Source: Hyphomicrobiales bacterium
GTDB taxonomy: Bacteria > Pseudomonadota > Alphaproteobacteria > Rhizobiales > Rhizobiaceae
Length of the DNA: 64,000 bases
NCBI GenBank assembly: GCA_002709005.1
Contig: PAPH01000023.1
Coordinates: forward strand, 1-64,000
Direction: 5' to 3'
A program made the translations under genes and the position numbers. Within the stretch, counting starts at the first letter, position 1. Each line of letters begins with the position of its first letter. Below the pieces are notes generated by a model. It was not told the DNA's origin. It saw only the letters and a program-made list of their open reading frames with translations, and searched no databases. Below are positions 8,627 to 16,894 of this stretch, piece by piece.

Positions 8627-8974
8627 ATGAGCGAGATCACCAGACACGAGACCGGACCCCGCATGAGCCAGGCCGTCGTGCATAACGGCACTATCTATCT
8701 CGCCGGCCAGGTCGGCGCGCCGGGCGAAAGCGTCACCGCGCAGACGCAGGCGATCGTCAAGAACATCGACGATCTGCTGGCCCGTTGCGGTTCGGACAAG
8801 ACAAAGATCCTTCAGGCAACGATCTGGCTCGCCTCGATGGGCGATTTCGCCGAGATGAATGCCGTGTGGGACGCCTGGGCGCCCGCGGGTCACACGCCCG
8901 CGCGCGCGGCAGGCGAAAGCAAGCTCGCGACCCCCGACTACAAGGTCGAGATCATCATCGTCGCGGCCGCCTGA
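8627..8974 (+). CDS. RidA-family enamine/imine deaminase
   Basis: A 115-residue trimeric YjgF/YER057c/UK114 protein. The conserved arginine that binds the substrate carboxylate is in TPARAAGESKLA, and the family VEIIIVA strand ends the protein. RidA proteins hydrolyse reactive imines released by PLP enzymes and amino acid oxidases. It follows the DauA-like gene after 27 bases with an AGGAAGGA ribosome site, so it probably clears the imine made by that dehydrogenase. It is the last gene of the operon and converges on the LysR gene at 9005. Confidence 0.88.
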   Translation: MSEITRHETGPRMSQAVVHNGTIYLAGQVGAPGESVTAQTQAIVKNIDDLLARCGSDKTKILQATIWLASMGDFAEMNAVWDAWAPAGHTPARAAGESKLATPDYKVEIIIVAAA

Positions 8975-9004
8975 TCCCGACCGGCGATAATCCGAAGTCA
9001 GCCT

Positions 9005-9904
9005 TCACAGAAGATAGCCGGTCTCGCCGAGCGTATCGGTCACGCATTCGACCAGCGCCTTCGAGGCCGGCGTAAGCGCCTCCTCCCGGTGGACGAGAAA
9101 GATCGCCACCGGCTGGACCGGCGGAAAGGTGTCGAGGATCTTGAGCCGCCCCGCCTCAAGCTCCGGTTCGATCATCTTGGTCGGCAGGATACCGATCCCG
9201 GTTCCCGCCTCGATCAGCTTGGCCTGGATGGCAACGCTCGAGCAGATGTCGAGATGGGCCGGCTGCAATCCCTCCGAAGCGAACCAGCGGATTACCTGGC
9301 CGTAACCGATCGTGCCCGGCTGGTTGGAAATGACGCGGTCGCGCGCCAGGCCATTGGGGGTGACCGGCGAGGCATAGGCCGAGGCTGCCGCGGAAGATGC
9401 GACCCAGGCCGTGGGCTGAAGTCCCAGATAGACATAGGTGAACCCCTCCACCTCCCGCGGCTCCACCAGAAAGGCGAGATCGATCCTGCCGTCCTCGAGC
9501 GCCGGTTCCATCGATGAACTGGTGGCGATCGTCAGTTCCGGATGAACGTCGCTGTAGCGGGAATGAAGGCGCTCGATGATCTGTGGCAGGCAGGCCAGCG
9601 CAAAACCTTCCGCGAAACCGACCTTGACGACACCCGCGACGCTTTGCGCCGCCGACCCGCCCAGACCATCGACCGCATCAAGGATTTCGCGTGCCCGCTT
9701 GATCATGTCGAGCCCGCGCCGGTTGGGTGTCATCTTGCGGTGGCTTCGCTCGAAAACAGGAGCGCCTACGCCAAGTTCGAATTCCTTGAGCCGCAGCGAG
9801 AGAGCCGGCTGCGACAGGCCGATCTTGTCGGCGGCCTTCTGAACGGAACCGAGCGTCACGGTCCAGTAGAAGGCCTCGATCTGGGGAAGCGTCAATCTTC
9901 TCAT
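9005..9904 (-). CDS. LysR-family transcriptional regulator
   Basis: A 299-residue regulator with an N-terminal winged helix-turn-helix (residues about 5-65: LPQIEAFYWTV, AADKIGLSQPALSLRLKEFE) and a type II periplasmic-binding-like effector domain from about residue 90. It diverges from the enolase-superfamily/TRAP operon at 9991, the likely target. A perfect inverted repeat lies at 9906-9927, directly upstream of its start. Effector unknown; by context probably a sugar acid or similar organic acid transported by the adjacent TRAP system. Confidence 0.9.
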   Translation of the reverse strand: MRRLTLPQIEAFYWTVTLGSVQKAADKIGLSQPALSLRLKEFELGVGAPVFERSHRKMTPNRRGLDMIKRAREILDAVDGLGGSAAQSVAGVVKVGFAEGFALACLPQIIERLHSRYSDVHPELTIATSSSMEPALEDGRIDLAFLVEPREVEGFTYVYLGLQPTAWVASSAAASAYASPVTPNGLARDRVISNQPGTIGYGQVIRWFASEGLQPAHLDICSSVAIQAKLIEAGTGIGILPTKMIEPELEAGRLKILDTFPPVQPVAIFLVHREEALTPASKALVECVTDTLGETGYLL

Positions 9905-9905
9905 T

Positions 9906-9927
9906 TGAATTTCTTATATGAAATTCA
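9906..9927. promoter_or_regulatory. Inverted repeat, candidate LysR operator
   Basis: The arms TGAATTTC and GAAATTCA are perfectly complementary around a six-base TTATAT centre. The site lies between the divergent LysR start (9904) and the gene at 9991, close to the regulator's start codon as expected for an autoregulatory site. Function is inferred from symmetry and position. Confidence 0.55.
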
Positions 9928-9990
9928 GAGAAAATCAAATTCGACCAAGATCAGTAAATGAAATAGACAGCCGGGCAACAGGAGGCACCG

Positions 9991-11133
9991 GTGACGTCAC
10001 GTATTACATCCATCGAGGGGTTCGTTCTTTCCTGCGAGTTGCCGCAACGCGTCGGCAATGCGCGCGTCATGTTCGATAAACGCACAGCCCTTCTGGTCCG
10101 CGTCACAACCAGCGACGGTGCTGAAGGCTGGGGCGAAACCTGGGCCTTTCCCGATGCCGCAGGCGCTATCATCCGCTCGCGCTTCGGTCCGGCGCTGATC
10201 GGCGCGGACGTCACCACCCCCGTGGCCTCGATCGCCTCCCTCCTGCAGATGGCGCCCCAGGACCGGCGCGGGCTCCACCACATGGCGGCAAGCGCGCTCG
10301 ACATCGCGCTGTGGGATGCCTGCGGCCGCGTAGCCGGCAAACCCATCCACAACCTGCTCGGCGGCGCGCGACGCGATACCGTGCCCGCCTATGCGAGCGG
10401 CCCCCTCCTCAGGGAGGGGGATCCCTATGCCGATCTCGATCGCGTTATCGGCGACTGTCTCGCTCAGGGGTTCAAGGCCTTCAAGCTGCGCATCGGCATT
10501 GACCGGCGCAGCGACGAGGCCGCCCTTCGCCGGGCCCGCGAGCTGACCGGTCCCGATGCCATGCTGATGGCGGACATGAACGAGGCCGGGACCGTCAAGG
10601 AAGCGCTGGCGCTTGTCCAGGCCGTCGGTGATCTCGATCTGTGCTGGCTGGAAGAACCGGTTCAGCACGACAATTTCCCGGCCTACAAGCGCATGGCCGA
10701 AATTCTGCCGGTGCCGCTTGCGGGCGGCGAATCCCTTTATGGCCTCGCCGCGTTCCGCGATGTGATCGCCCAGGGTGGACTGGAGATCGTCCAACCGGAT
10801 CTGGCGCTCTGCGGCGGCCTGTCCGAGGCGCGAAAGATCGCCGCCCTGGCGGAGGCCTTCGGTATTCCGACCGTGCCGCATGTCTGGGGCGCGGGAATCA
10901 ACTATCTCGCCTCGTTGCAGTTCACCGCCACCCTGCCGCCGCAGCGCGTCGGCCGGTTCCACTACCCGCTCCACGAGGTGGATGTTGGCTACAACCCGCT
11001 GCGTTCATCGATCGTCGACCTGGATCTGGACGCAAGCGGCTGCCTGAAAATTCCGGATGGCCCCGGTCTCGGAATGGAGATCGAGCCATCCCGGTTTGAA
11101 AAGTTCATCGTCGAGCGATGGACAGTCGCGTAG
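9991..11133 (+). CDS. Mandelate racemase/muconate lactonizing-type enolase-superfamily enzyme
   Basis: A 380-residue two-domain enzyme with an N-terminal capping domain (to about residue 125) and a TIM barrel. The catalytic K-x-[K/R] pair is FKLRIG; metal ligands are the Asp in MADMNE, the Glu in WLEEPV and the Glu in AGGES. The His/Asp dyad is in QPDLALCGG and VPHVWGAG, as in the mandelate racemase subgroup. Such enzymes abstract the alpha proton of a carboxylate to racemise or dehydrate it. It is followed 19 bases later by a TRAP transporter, so it probably acts on the imported acid, possibly a sugar acid or proline derivative. The exact substrate cannot be read from the sequence. Confidence 0.82.
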   Translation: MTSRITSIEGFVLSCELPQRVGNARVMFDKRTALLVRVTTSDGAEGWGETWAFPDAAGAIIRSRFGPALIGADVTTPVASIASLLQMAPQDRRGLHHMAASALDIALWDACGRVAGKPIHNLLGGARRDTVPAYASGPLLREGDPYADLDRVIGDCLAQGFKAFKLRIGIDRRSDEAALRRARELTGPDAMLMADMNEAGTVKEALALVQAVGDLDLCWLEEPVQHDNFPAYKRMAEILPVPLAGGESLYGLAAFRDVIAQGGLEIVQPDLALCGGLSEARKIAALAEAFGIPTVPHVWGAGINYLASLQFTATLPPQRVGRFHYPLHEVDVGYNPLRSSIVDLDLDASGCLKIPDGPGLGMEIEPSRFEKFIVERWTVA

Positions 11134-11152
11134 TTTAAAGGGAGGAAGACAC

Positions 11153-12121
11153 ATGAAGAACCATATCGCCTTGACGGCGCTCGCACTTGTCATCGGCACG
11201 GGCCTTGCCCACGCCCAGACCGTTCTCAACCTCGGCTTCGTGGGCGGGCCCCAGGCGCCGGAAGCCATCGGCATGGCGCAGTTCGCCGAGGAAATCGAGG
11301 AACGCACCGAGGGCCGCTACAAGATCCAGCTCCAGGGCGGCGGTGCGCTCGGCGGCGACCGTGACGTCATCGAGGGGGTCCAGTTCGGCACCATCGAAAT
11401 GACGGTCTCCTCGACCTCCGTGGTCGTCAATTTCGCCCCGGAATTCGGCGTCTTCGACGTTCCTTTCCTCTTTCGTGATTTCGATCATGCCGAACAGGTC
11501 TTCGAAGGCGATATCGGCACTGAAATCATGGGCACACTGCCCAACGCCGGCTTCGTCGGCCTGGCGATGGGTGGCATCGGCTTCCGCCAGCTCACCAACA
11601 ACGTCCGTCCGGTCACCACGGCCGCCGACGTCGAGGGACTGAAGATCCGCACACAGCAGAACGAGCTTCACCTCCAGGCCTGGGAAGCGCTCGGCGCGCT
11701 GCCGACCCCGATGGCCGTCACCGAGGTCTACGCAGCACTTCAGCAGGGCGTTGTCGACGGGCAGGAAAACCCGGTCGGCGCGATCATAAACAACCGCTTC
11801 GGCGAAGTTCAGAAATATATGAGCATCACCAACCATGCCTTCACGCCGGTGGTCCTGCTCATCAATCCCGGCGTTTATGGCGGGCTGAACCCCGACGACC
11901 GCGAGATCTTCCATGAAGCGGCGGTCAACGCCATGCAACGCACCCGCGAGGAAGTCGAGAAGATCCAGGAAAGCGGCCTCGACACCCTTCGCGAGACCGG
12001 CGTCGAGATCCTCACCGAAGTGGATGGCGACAGCTTCCGCGAAAAGCTGGAGCCGACCTTTGCCAAGTGGTCGGAGCGGTTCGGCGAACGTCTGGACGCC
12101 ATCCGCAACACCGGGAAATGA
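11153..12121 (+). CDS. TRAP transporter substrate-binding protein, DctP family
   Basis: A 322-residue periplasmic receptor for a tripartite ATP-independent transporter. A Sec signal peptide (MKNHIALTALALVIGTGLAHAQ) ends after AHA near residue 20. The DctP helix with the conserved arginine (GLKIRTQQNELHLQAWEALGALPTPM, residues about 160-188) binds the substrate carboxylate, and VYAALQQGVVDGQENP follows. The start at 11153 has a GGGAGGAAG ribosome site; an in-frame ATG upstream lies inside the enolase-family gene and is rejected. It overlaps the small permease gene in ATGA. Confidence 0.9.
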   Translation: MKNHIALTALALVIGTGLAHAQTVLNLGFVGGPQAPEAIGMAQFAEEIEERTEGRYKIQLQGGGALGGDRDVIEGVQFGTIEMTVSSTSVVVNFAPEFGVFDVPFLFRDFDHAEQVFEGDIGTEIMGTLPNAGFVGLAMGGIGFRQLTNNVRPVTTAADVEGLKIRTQQNELHLQAWEALGALPTPMAVTEVYAALQQGVVDGQENPVGAIINNRFGEVQKYMSITNHAFTPVVLLINPGVYGGLNPDDREIFHEAAVNAMQRTREEVEKIQESGLDTLRETGVEILTEVDGDSFREKLEPTFAKWSERFGERLDAIRNTGK

Positions 12122-12627
12122 CGACAATCTCCGTGCGTTCGTCGTTTCTGGCTCTTGAACGCATCCTCAACGGGCTGATCATCCCCGCCGCGGCCTTCTG
12201 CATGATGGTCGCGGCGGCCTCCGGCCTGTATCAGGTCTTCAGCCGCTTCGTGCTCCACGCGCCGGCCCACTGGTCCGAACCGCTGGTCAAATTCTCGCTG
12301 ATCTGGATGGTCTATCTCGGCCTGATGGCGGCGGCGCGCAGCGGCACCCTGATTGCCGTCGACTTTCTCTACGGCATGAGCTCGGGGATCCTCCGCGAGA
12401 TCATGCGTCTCGTCATCCTGCTGTCGACCCTGACCGTTTGCGCAGCTCTCATCTATTACGGCTGGCTGGCCGTCTACATGGTCCGCAACCAGACGATCTC
12501 GGGTCTCGGGGTGTCGGCCTCCTGGGTCTATGCCGCCATTCCCTTCGGCGCCGGCTTTGTCGCCTTGGCGGCGATCGCCCACTTCATCGAACCGCGAACC
12601 GAAGCCGACAGGGCCGAAGCGCTCTGA
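12118..12627 (+). CDS. TRAP transporter small permease, DctQ family
   Basis: A 169-residue membrane protein with four predicted helices (near residues 18-42, 55-75, 96-116 and 136-158). It bridges the binding protein and the large DctM subunit. The W-E/S-P-L-V-K-F block of the family appears as HWSEPLVKFSLIW. The start overlaps the DctP stop by four bases. It belongs to the transporter set 11153-13906. Confidence 0.86.
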   Translation: MTTISVRSSFLALERILNGLIIPAAAFCMMVAAASGLYQVFSRFVLHAPAHWSEPLVKFSLIWMVYLGLMAAARSGTLIAVDFLYGMSSGILREIMRLVILLSTLTVCAALIYYGWLAVYMVRNQTISGLGVSASWVYAAIPFGAGFVALAAIAHFIEPRTEADRAEAL

Positions 12628-12640
12628 CACGAGGTCTCCC

Positions 12641-13906
12641 ATGCTGCCCGTGATGATTTCCTCCATGACCGTGCTGATGCTCATCGGCATCCCCGTGGCG
12701 ATCGCCATCGGACTGGCGAGCCTCATCGGCATCGGCGGCTTCACCTCGCTGCCGCTCGTCCTGTTTCCCCAGCAGGCCTTCGTGGCGCTGGACAAGTTTC
12801 CGCTGGCGGCCATCCCCTTCTTCATTCTCGCCGGCAACCTGATGGCGGCAGGCGGCATTTCGCGCCGGCTCGTCGAACTGGTGGAAAGCTGCGTCCACTC
12901 GATCCGCGGCGGCATTCTTCTGACCTGCGTGTTCACAGCGATGATCTTCGGCGCGGTGTCCGGTTCGAGCGTCGCGACAACGCTCGCCATCGGTTCGGTG
13001 CTCATCCCGGCCATGGTGCGCCGGGGCTATCCGGTCGGCTTCGCCGCGGCACTTCAGGCGACGGCGGCCGAGCTCTCGGTACTCATCCCTCCCTCGATCC
13101 CGATGATCGTCTACGGTCTGTCCGCCAACGTCTCGGTCGGCGACCTGTTCATCGCCGGGGTCGGACCCGCGGTGCTCGTGGCTGTAGCACTCGGTGCCTT
13201 CGTGCTCATCTACTCGAGAATCAAGGGCTTCGAGGAAGTGCGGTCGGAAGAACGTCCACCGTTGTGGCCCGCCCTGAAAGCATCGAGCTTCGCCCTCCTG
13301 ATGCCCGTCATCGTGCTGGGCGGGATCTACGGCGGCGTCTTCACCCCGACGGAAGCCTCCGTCGTGGCGGTGGGTTATTCGCTCGTCGTCTCCGTCCTGA
13401 TCTACCGGGAAATCGATGCGCGGGCGCTTCTCGAGGTCATCAAGAGGTCGGCGATCTCGTCCGCCGTGGTGATGTTCATCGTATCGATGGCGGGCGTATT
13501 CTCCTTCGTGCTCACCCGGGCCGGCGTTCCCGCGATGATCGGCGCATGGTTGGTGGAGACCTTCACCTCGCCGGTCAGCTTCCTGCTCGCCGTCAACGTC
13601 TTCCTGTTCTTCATGGGAATGTTCGTCGAGACCTCGGCCTCGATCGTGGTGCTCGGTCCGCTGCTTGCGCCCGTCGCCACGCAGTACGGCATCGACCCCA
13701 CCCATTTCGGGATCATCATGATCTTCAACCTGGCGATGGGCATGATCACGCCGCCGCTCGGCGTCAATCTCTTCGCGGCCTGCGCGGTCGCCAATATCGG
13801 GATCGAGAAGATGATCCCCTATCTGGTCCCGCTGGTCTGCCTGATCCTCGCCTGCCTCGCCACCGTCACCTTCGTGCCGGCGATCTCGCTCTTCCTCATC
13901 CAGTAG
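12641..13906 (+). CDS. TRAP transporter large permease, DctM family
   Basis: A 421-residue sodium-coupled membrane transporter subunit with about twelve membrane segments. Family signatures include the FFILAGNLMAAGGISRRLV block after helix 2, the GAVSGSSVATT loop and the C-terminal NLAMGMITPPLGVNLF motif, where sodium and substrate are coordinated. The start at 12641 follows a GAGGTCTCCC sequence; an open frame extending upstream overlaps the small permease and is not used. With DctP and DctQ it imports a small carboxylated compound for the enzyme encoded at 9991. Confidence 0.9.
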   Translation: MLPVMISSMTVLMLIGIPVAIAIGLASLIGIGGFTSLPLVLFPQQAFVALDKFPLAAIPFFILAGNLMAAGGISRRLVELVESCVHSIRGGILLTCVFTAMIFGAVSGSSVATTLAIGSVLIPAMVRRGYPVGFAAALQATAAELSVLIPPSIPMIVYGLSANVSVGDLFIAGVGPAVLVAVALGAFVLIYSRIKGFEEVRSEERPPLWPALKASSFALLMPVIVLGGIYGGVFTPTEASVVAVGYSLVVSVLIYREIDARALLEVIKRSAISSAVVMFIVSMAGVFSFVLTRAGVPAMIGAWLVETFTSPVSFLLAVNVFLFFMGMFVETSASIVVLGPLLAPVATQYGIDPTHFGIIMIFNLAMGMITPPLGVNLFAACAVANIGIEKMIPYLVPLVCLILACLATVTFVPAISLFLIQ

Positions 13907-13972
13907 GCCCGTTGCGCAGGAACCGAGCCATCCGGGCGCTCGCCGCTTGCCCTTTCCCGGACAGCAGGCGCC

Positions 13973-14374
13973 CTACTCCTCGTCGATCTCCGCGAAGACC
14001 GCCTGTGCGGATTTCATCGCCTCGAGCGAAGCCGGCGCGCCGCAATAGACCGCCGCCTGCATGACGATTTCGACGATCTCGTCACGGGTGATCCCGTTGT
14101 TGAGCGCGCCGCGGACATGCAGCTTGAACTCCGCGGACCGGTTCAGGGCTATCAGCATGCCGAGATTGAGAACGCTGCGCATCCGGCGCTCGAGCCCCGG
14201 ACGGCTCCAGATCTCGCCCCAGCACCATTCGGTGACGAATTTCTGCAGGGGCGCGGAAACGTCGGTGGCAGATGCGAGCGAACAATCGACATAAGCGTCG
14301 CCGAGCACCTCACGGCGGATCTTGAGACCCTTCTCGAACTGTTCTCCCTGAAATTCGGGGCGCTTTTCCGTCAT
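13973..14374 (-). CDS. Carboxymuconolactone decarboxylase (AhpD-like) family protein
   Basis: A 133-residue all-helical protein resembling gamma-carboxymuconolactone decarboxylase: the block RSVLNLGMLIALNRSAEFKLHVRGALNNGITRDEI is characteristic. No CxxC pair is present, so it is not an AhpD-type peroxidase reductant. The start lies one base after the stop of the pyridoxine oxidase gene (TGAG-ATG), so the two are co-translated. Its place at the end of the B6 operon suggests an accessory step in pyridine catabolism or a generic role; no function in the known B6 route is established to my knowledge. Confidence 0.75.
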   Translation of the reverse strand: MTEKRPEFQGEQFEKGLKIRREVLGDAYVDCSLASATDVSAPLQKFVTEWCWGEIWSRPGLERRMRSVLNLGMLIALNRSAEFKLHVRGALNNGITRDEIVEIVMQAAVYCGAPASLEAMKSAQAVFAEIDEE

Positions 14375-14375
14375 C

Positions 14376-15929
14376 TCATGCCTCCTTGGCGTTGGCGATC
14401 ATCGACCGGGCGAAGGTCTCGGCGATGGCGAGCACGGCGGCATGGATCGGTCCGGCCGTGAGCGTCGGCATGACGGAGGCGTCGACAATGTAGAGATTGT
14501 CGAGCGTTTTGAGCTTCAGATCCGCGTCGACGACGGCCGCCTCGTCCTTGCCCATCCGGCAGGTGCCGCAGGGATGGTGATGTGTGATGGCGGCCCTGGC
14601 GATGAAATCGTCGAACTCGGCATCGGATTCGGCATCGCCAGGGAAGATTTCACGCGCGCGCCATTCGTCGAGCCCCGCCTGCGCGCCGATCGTCCGGGCT
14701 GCCCTCAGCGCGGCGCGGAATTTGGCCCGGTCGTTCTCGGTGGTCAGATAGGCCGGATCGATGACCAGGGGATCGTCAAGCTCCGGCCCGCTGATGCGAA
14801 GGCTTCCGCGACTCGTCGGATGGGTGACACCGAACAGGAACGAGAAAGCAGCGCCCGGTTCCGGGGCCTCGAAACATTCCGAGACGATCGGCGCGACCCC
14901 GCAACCCACGACGATGTCGGGCTGGCCGGTGGCGGTGAAATCGCCCGCCTTCATGTAGCACATCGATTCCGAGTGCTGCAGCTTCGACGGCGGCAGATGT
15001 TTGCGGGTGGCGTAGACATTGCCGGCGCCCAGCAAATGGTCCTGCAGGTTCCTGCCGATCCCGGGCATGTCGATCACGCAGTCGACACCAGCGGCCTCGA
15101 GAACGTCCCTCGGGCCTATTCCCGAGCGCATCAGCAGAGCGGGACTTTCGAGCGAGCCCGCGCACAGGAGAATTTTATCGGCGGTGATGCTCATCGTACC
15201 CTCGGGGCCGACGACCTCGAGACAGTCGACCTCGCCGCCGTCCGTCACGATACGGCGAACACGCGATCCGGTGACGATCGCCAGGTTCTCGCGGGCCCTC
15301 ACCTCGTCCGTCAGCCACGCGTCGGCGGCGGTCACGCGCTTTCCATTCCTGATGTTCATCGCATTGGGCGTGACGCCGATCATCTCGCCGTCATTGTGGC
15401 CATGGAGACGTTTGAGACCCAACGCCATGCCGGCCTCGATGAAGGCATGGGTTAGCGGGCTGGCGTCGGCGTCGGTCTGGTGGACGGTCAGCGGTCCGGC
15501 GTCGGGGTCACCGGCTTCGCGATCCTCGTTGGCCTCGAAGGCGGGCAGCAGACCTTCCCAACTCCAGCGCGGATCGCCCGTCGCCTCGGTCCAGGGTTTG
15601 AAATCGTCGGGATGGCCGCGCATGTAGCCCATGGCATGCAGACAGCTCGACCCGCCGATCATGCGGCCGCGCGCCCAGTGGTGAATTCGGCCGGCCGTCC
15701 CCTCCTGCGGAGTGGTCGTATAATCCCAGTCGTAGCTCCGGCCCTGAAGCGCCGGCCATGCGGCGGGGTTCCAGATATCGGGATCCGTCTCGTCCTTGCC
15801 GGCCTCGATCAACAGCACGCGCCGATCCGGATCCTCGCTCAGCCGCGCCGCCAGCAGCGCGCCCGCCGATCCGCCGCCGATGATGGCGATGTCGGCCTTC
15901 GGTCCGGTTCCTCGGTTGACATCATCCAT
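14376..15929 (-). CDS. Probable pyridoxine 4-oxidase (GMC flavoprotein)
   Basis: A 517-residue glucose-methanol-choline oxidoreductase. The FAD-binding motif IIGGGSAGALLAARL is at the N-terminus, the signature GGSSCLHAMGYMRGHP follows near residue 90, and the active-site histidines lie in ITHHHPCGTCRMG. GMC enzymes oxidise alcohols to aldehydes. Beside a GntR regulator and the ring-opening genes it occupies the position of pyridoxine 4-oxidase in Mesorhizobium loti, which converts pyridoxine to pyridoxal with oxygen. Three ATGs in tandem could start it; 15929 has the best spacing from GAGGA. The other GMC gene at 20941 is assigned to the 4-pyridoxate step. Confidence 0.78.
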   Translation of the reverse strand: MDDVNRGTGPKADIAIIGGGSAGALLAARLSEDPDRRVLLIEAGKDETDPDIWNPAAWPALQGRSYDWDYTTTPQEGTAGRIHHWARGRMIGGSSCLHAMGYMRGHPDDFKPWTEATGDPRWSWEGLLPAFEANEDREAGDPDAGPLTVHQTDADASPLTHAFIEAGMALGLKRLHGHNDGEMIGVTPNAMNIRNGKRVTAADAWLTDEVRARENLAIVTGSRVRRIVTDGGEVDCLEVVGPEGTMSITADKILLCAGSLESPALLMRSGIGPRDVLEAAGVDCVIDMPGIGRNLQDHLLGAGNVYATRKHLPPSKLQHSESMCYMKAGDFTATGQPDIVVGCGVAPIVSECFEAPEPGAAFSFLFGVTHPTSRGSLRISGPELDDPLVIDPAYLTTENDRAKFRAALRAARTIGAQAGLDEWRAREIFPGDAESDAEFDDFIARAAITHHHPCGTCRMGKDEAAVVDADLKLKTLDNLYIVDASVMPTLTAGPIHAAVLAIAETFARSMIANAKEA

Positions 15930-16038
15930 CATCATTCCTCATCGTCCCCTATCGTTCGAAACAAGGACGCTTCGGCACGGATAAACCGAAATCCCGGCCC
16001 GCCCTGGAGCACCGGCGCAAGGTCCTCGCGCGAAAATC

Positions 16039-16710
16039 TCAGCTTGTGTGGTCCATGGAATCCTTGGCCGCCGTCATGGCCTTGAGGATGTGCCTCCGCG
16101 AGGCTTTCCGGGCGGCCTTTTCGTCGTGGGCTGCGATCGCTTCGTAGATCTCCTTCATCTCGGCGTAGCTGCTCTGCGCCCGGCCTTCGAGCGACATCGA
16201 TCGTGCCCGGAAGAAGCTGATCCGCGCGACCAGACCGCGATGGATTTCCTCCAGAATGGGATTTCCGCAATTGGCGAGGATGATCGAATAGAAGTCCGCA
16301 GCCGTGGTCACCCGCGCCAGACTGTCATTGCTCGACGCGGCCTCGGCGAAGGCGGAAAGAGCCCTGGCGAGTTCCTGCAACTGCTCCTCGGGAATCCGCT
16401 GGGAACAGCGCCCGACAGCTTCAACTTCCAGAAGTTCGCGCGCCTCGTATATCGCCGTGATCTGCTCCCACGTAAGGGCCGGTATCGAGGGACCCCGGTT
16501 GGGCACGATGTCGATCAGACGCTCGGCGGCGAGACTGCGCAGCGCTTCGCGCAGGGAGGGCCGGCTGATGCCGAGCTGCACGCATAACTGACTTTCGACA
16601 AGCCGGCTGCCGGGCGCGAAGACACCCGAGAAAATCGCCAGCCGCAGCTTGTCGACGGTCTCCTGCTGCACGGTACGCGGTAGGATTCTTAGATTCAGGT
16701 CTGACGACAT
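16039..16710 (-). CDS. GntR/FadR-family regulator of vitamin B6 catabolism
   Basis: A 223-residue regulator: winged helix at residues about 10-75 (TVQQETVDKLRLAIFSG, LGISRPSLREALRSL) followed by an FCD-type helical ligand domain. It sits between the pyridoxine oxidase gene and the divergent ring-cleavage operon, the place of the repressor of B6 degradation in Mesorhizobium loti. The start at 16710 is preferred because the 30 codons before it read as non-protein sequence inside the promoter region. A paralogue is encoded at 38285 at the other end of the locus, and both intergenic regions share short words. Ligand probably a B6 vitamer or pathway intermediate (inferred). Confidence 0.85.
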   Translation of the reverse strand: MSSDLNLRILPRTVQQETVDKLRLAIFSGVFAPGSRLVESQLCVQLGISRPSLREALRSLAAERLIDIVPNRGPSIPALTWEQITAIYEARELLEVEAVGRCSQRIPEEQLQELARALSAFAEAASSNDSLARVTTAADFYSIILANCGNPILEEIHRGLVARISFFRARSMSLEGRAQSSYAEMKEIYEAIAAHDEKAARKASRRHILKAMTAAKDSMDHTS

Positions 16711-16769
16711 TTCTTGATCTCGACGTTGTGTATCGCAACCGGAAGGAACATAGGCGACAGCAGGCAAAT

Positions 16770-16824
16770 TTGACAGCAGGAACGACCATACTGTCAACAA
16801 GTAAGATTGAATGAATGTCAGACA
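16770..16824. promoter_or_regulatory. Candidate operators in divergent GntR / ring-cleavage promoter region
   Basis: Between the GntR gene and the hydrolase gene lie an inverted repeat (TTGACAG at 16770-16776 and CTGTCAA at 16791-16797, 14 bases apart) and a nine-base palindrome TGTCAGACA at 16816-16824. GTCAGACA recurs at 38144-38151 and the adjoining CAGACAAT recurs in inverse form at 38091-38098, both upstream of the paralogous GntR gene. The TTGACA arms also look like -35 elements on either strand, so a bound repressor would cover the promoters. All functional claims here are inference. Confidence 0.5.
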
Positions 16825-16894
16825 ATCGGCTTGACGTCCGTTTGAATTGTGTCATGCTCCCCTCAACAAGAAGAACACGCCGGGGTTTCAGACA

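Noticed and set aside
9089-9961. Plus-strand frames opposite the LysR gene at 9005.
   Set aside because: The LysR helix-turn-helix and effector domain are on the minus strand; the opposite frames show no family features.
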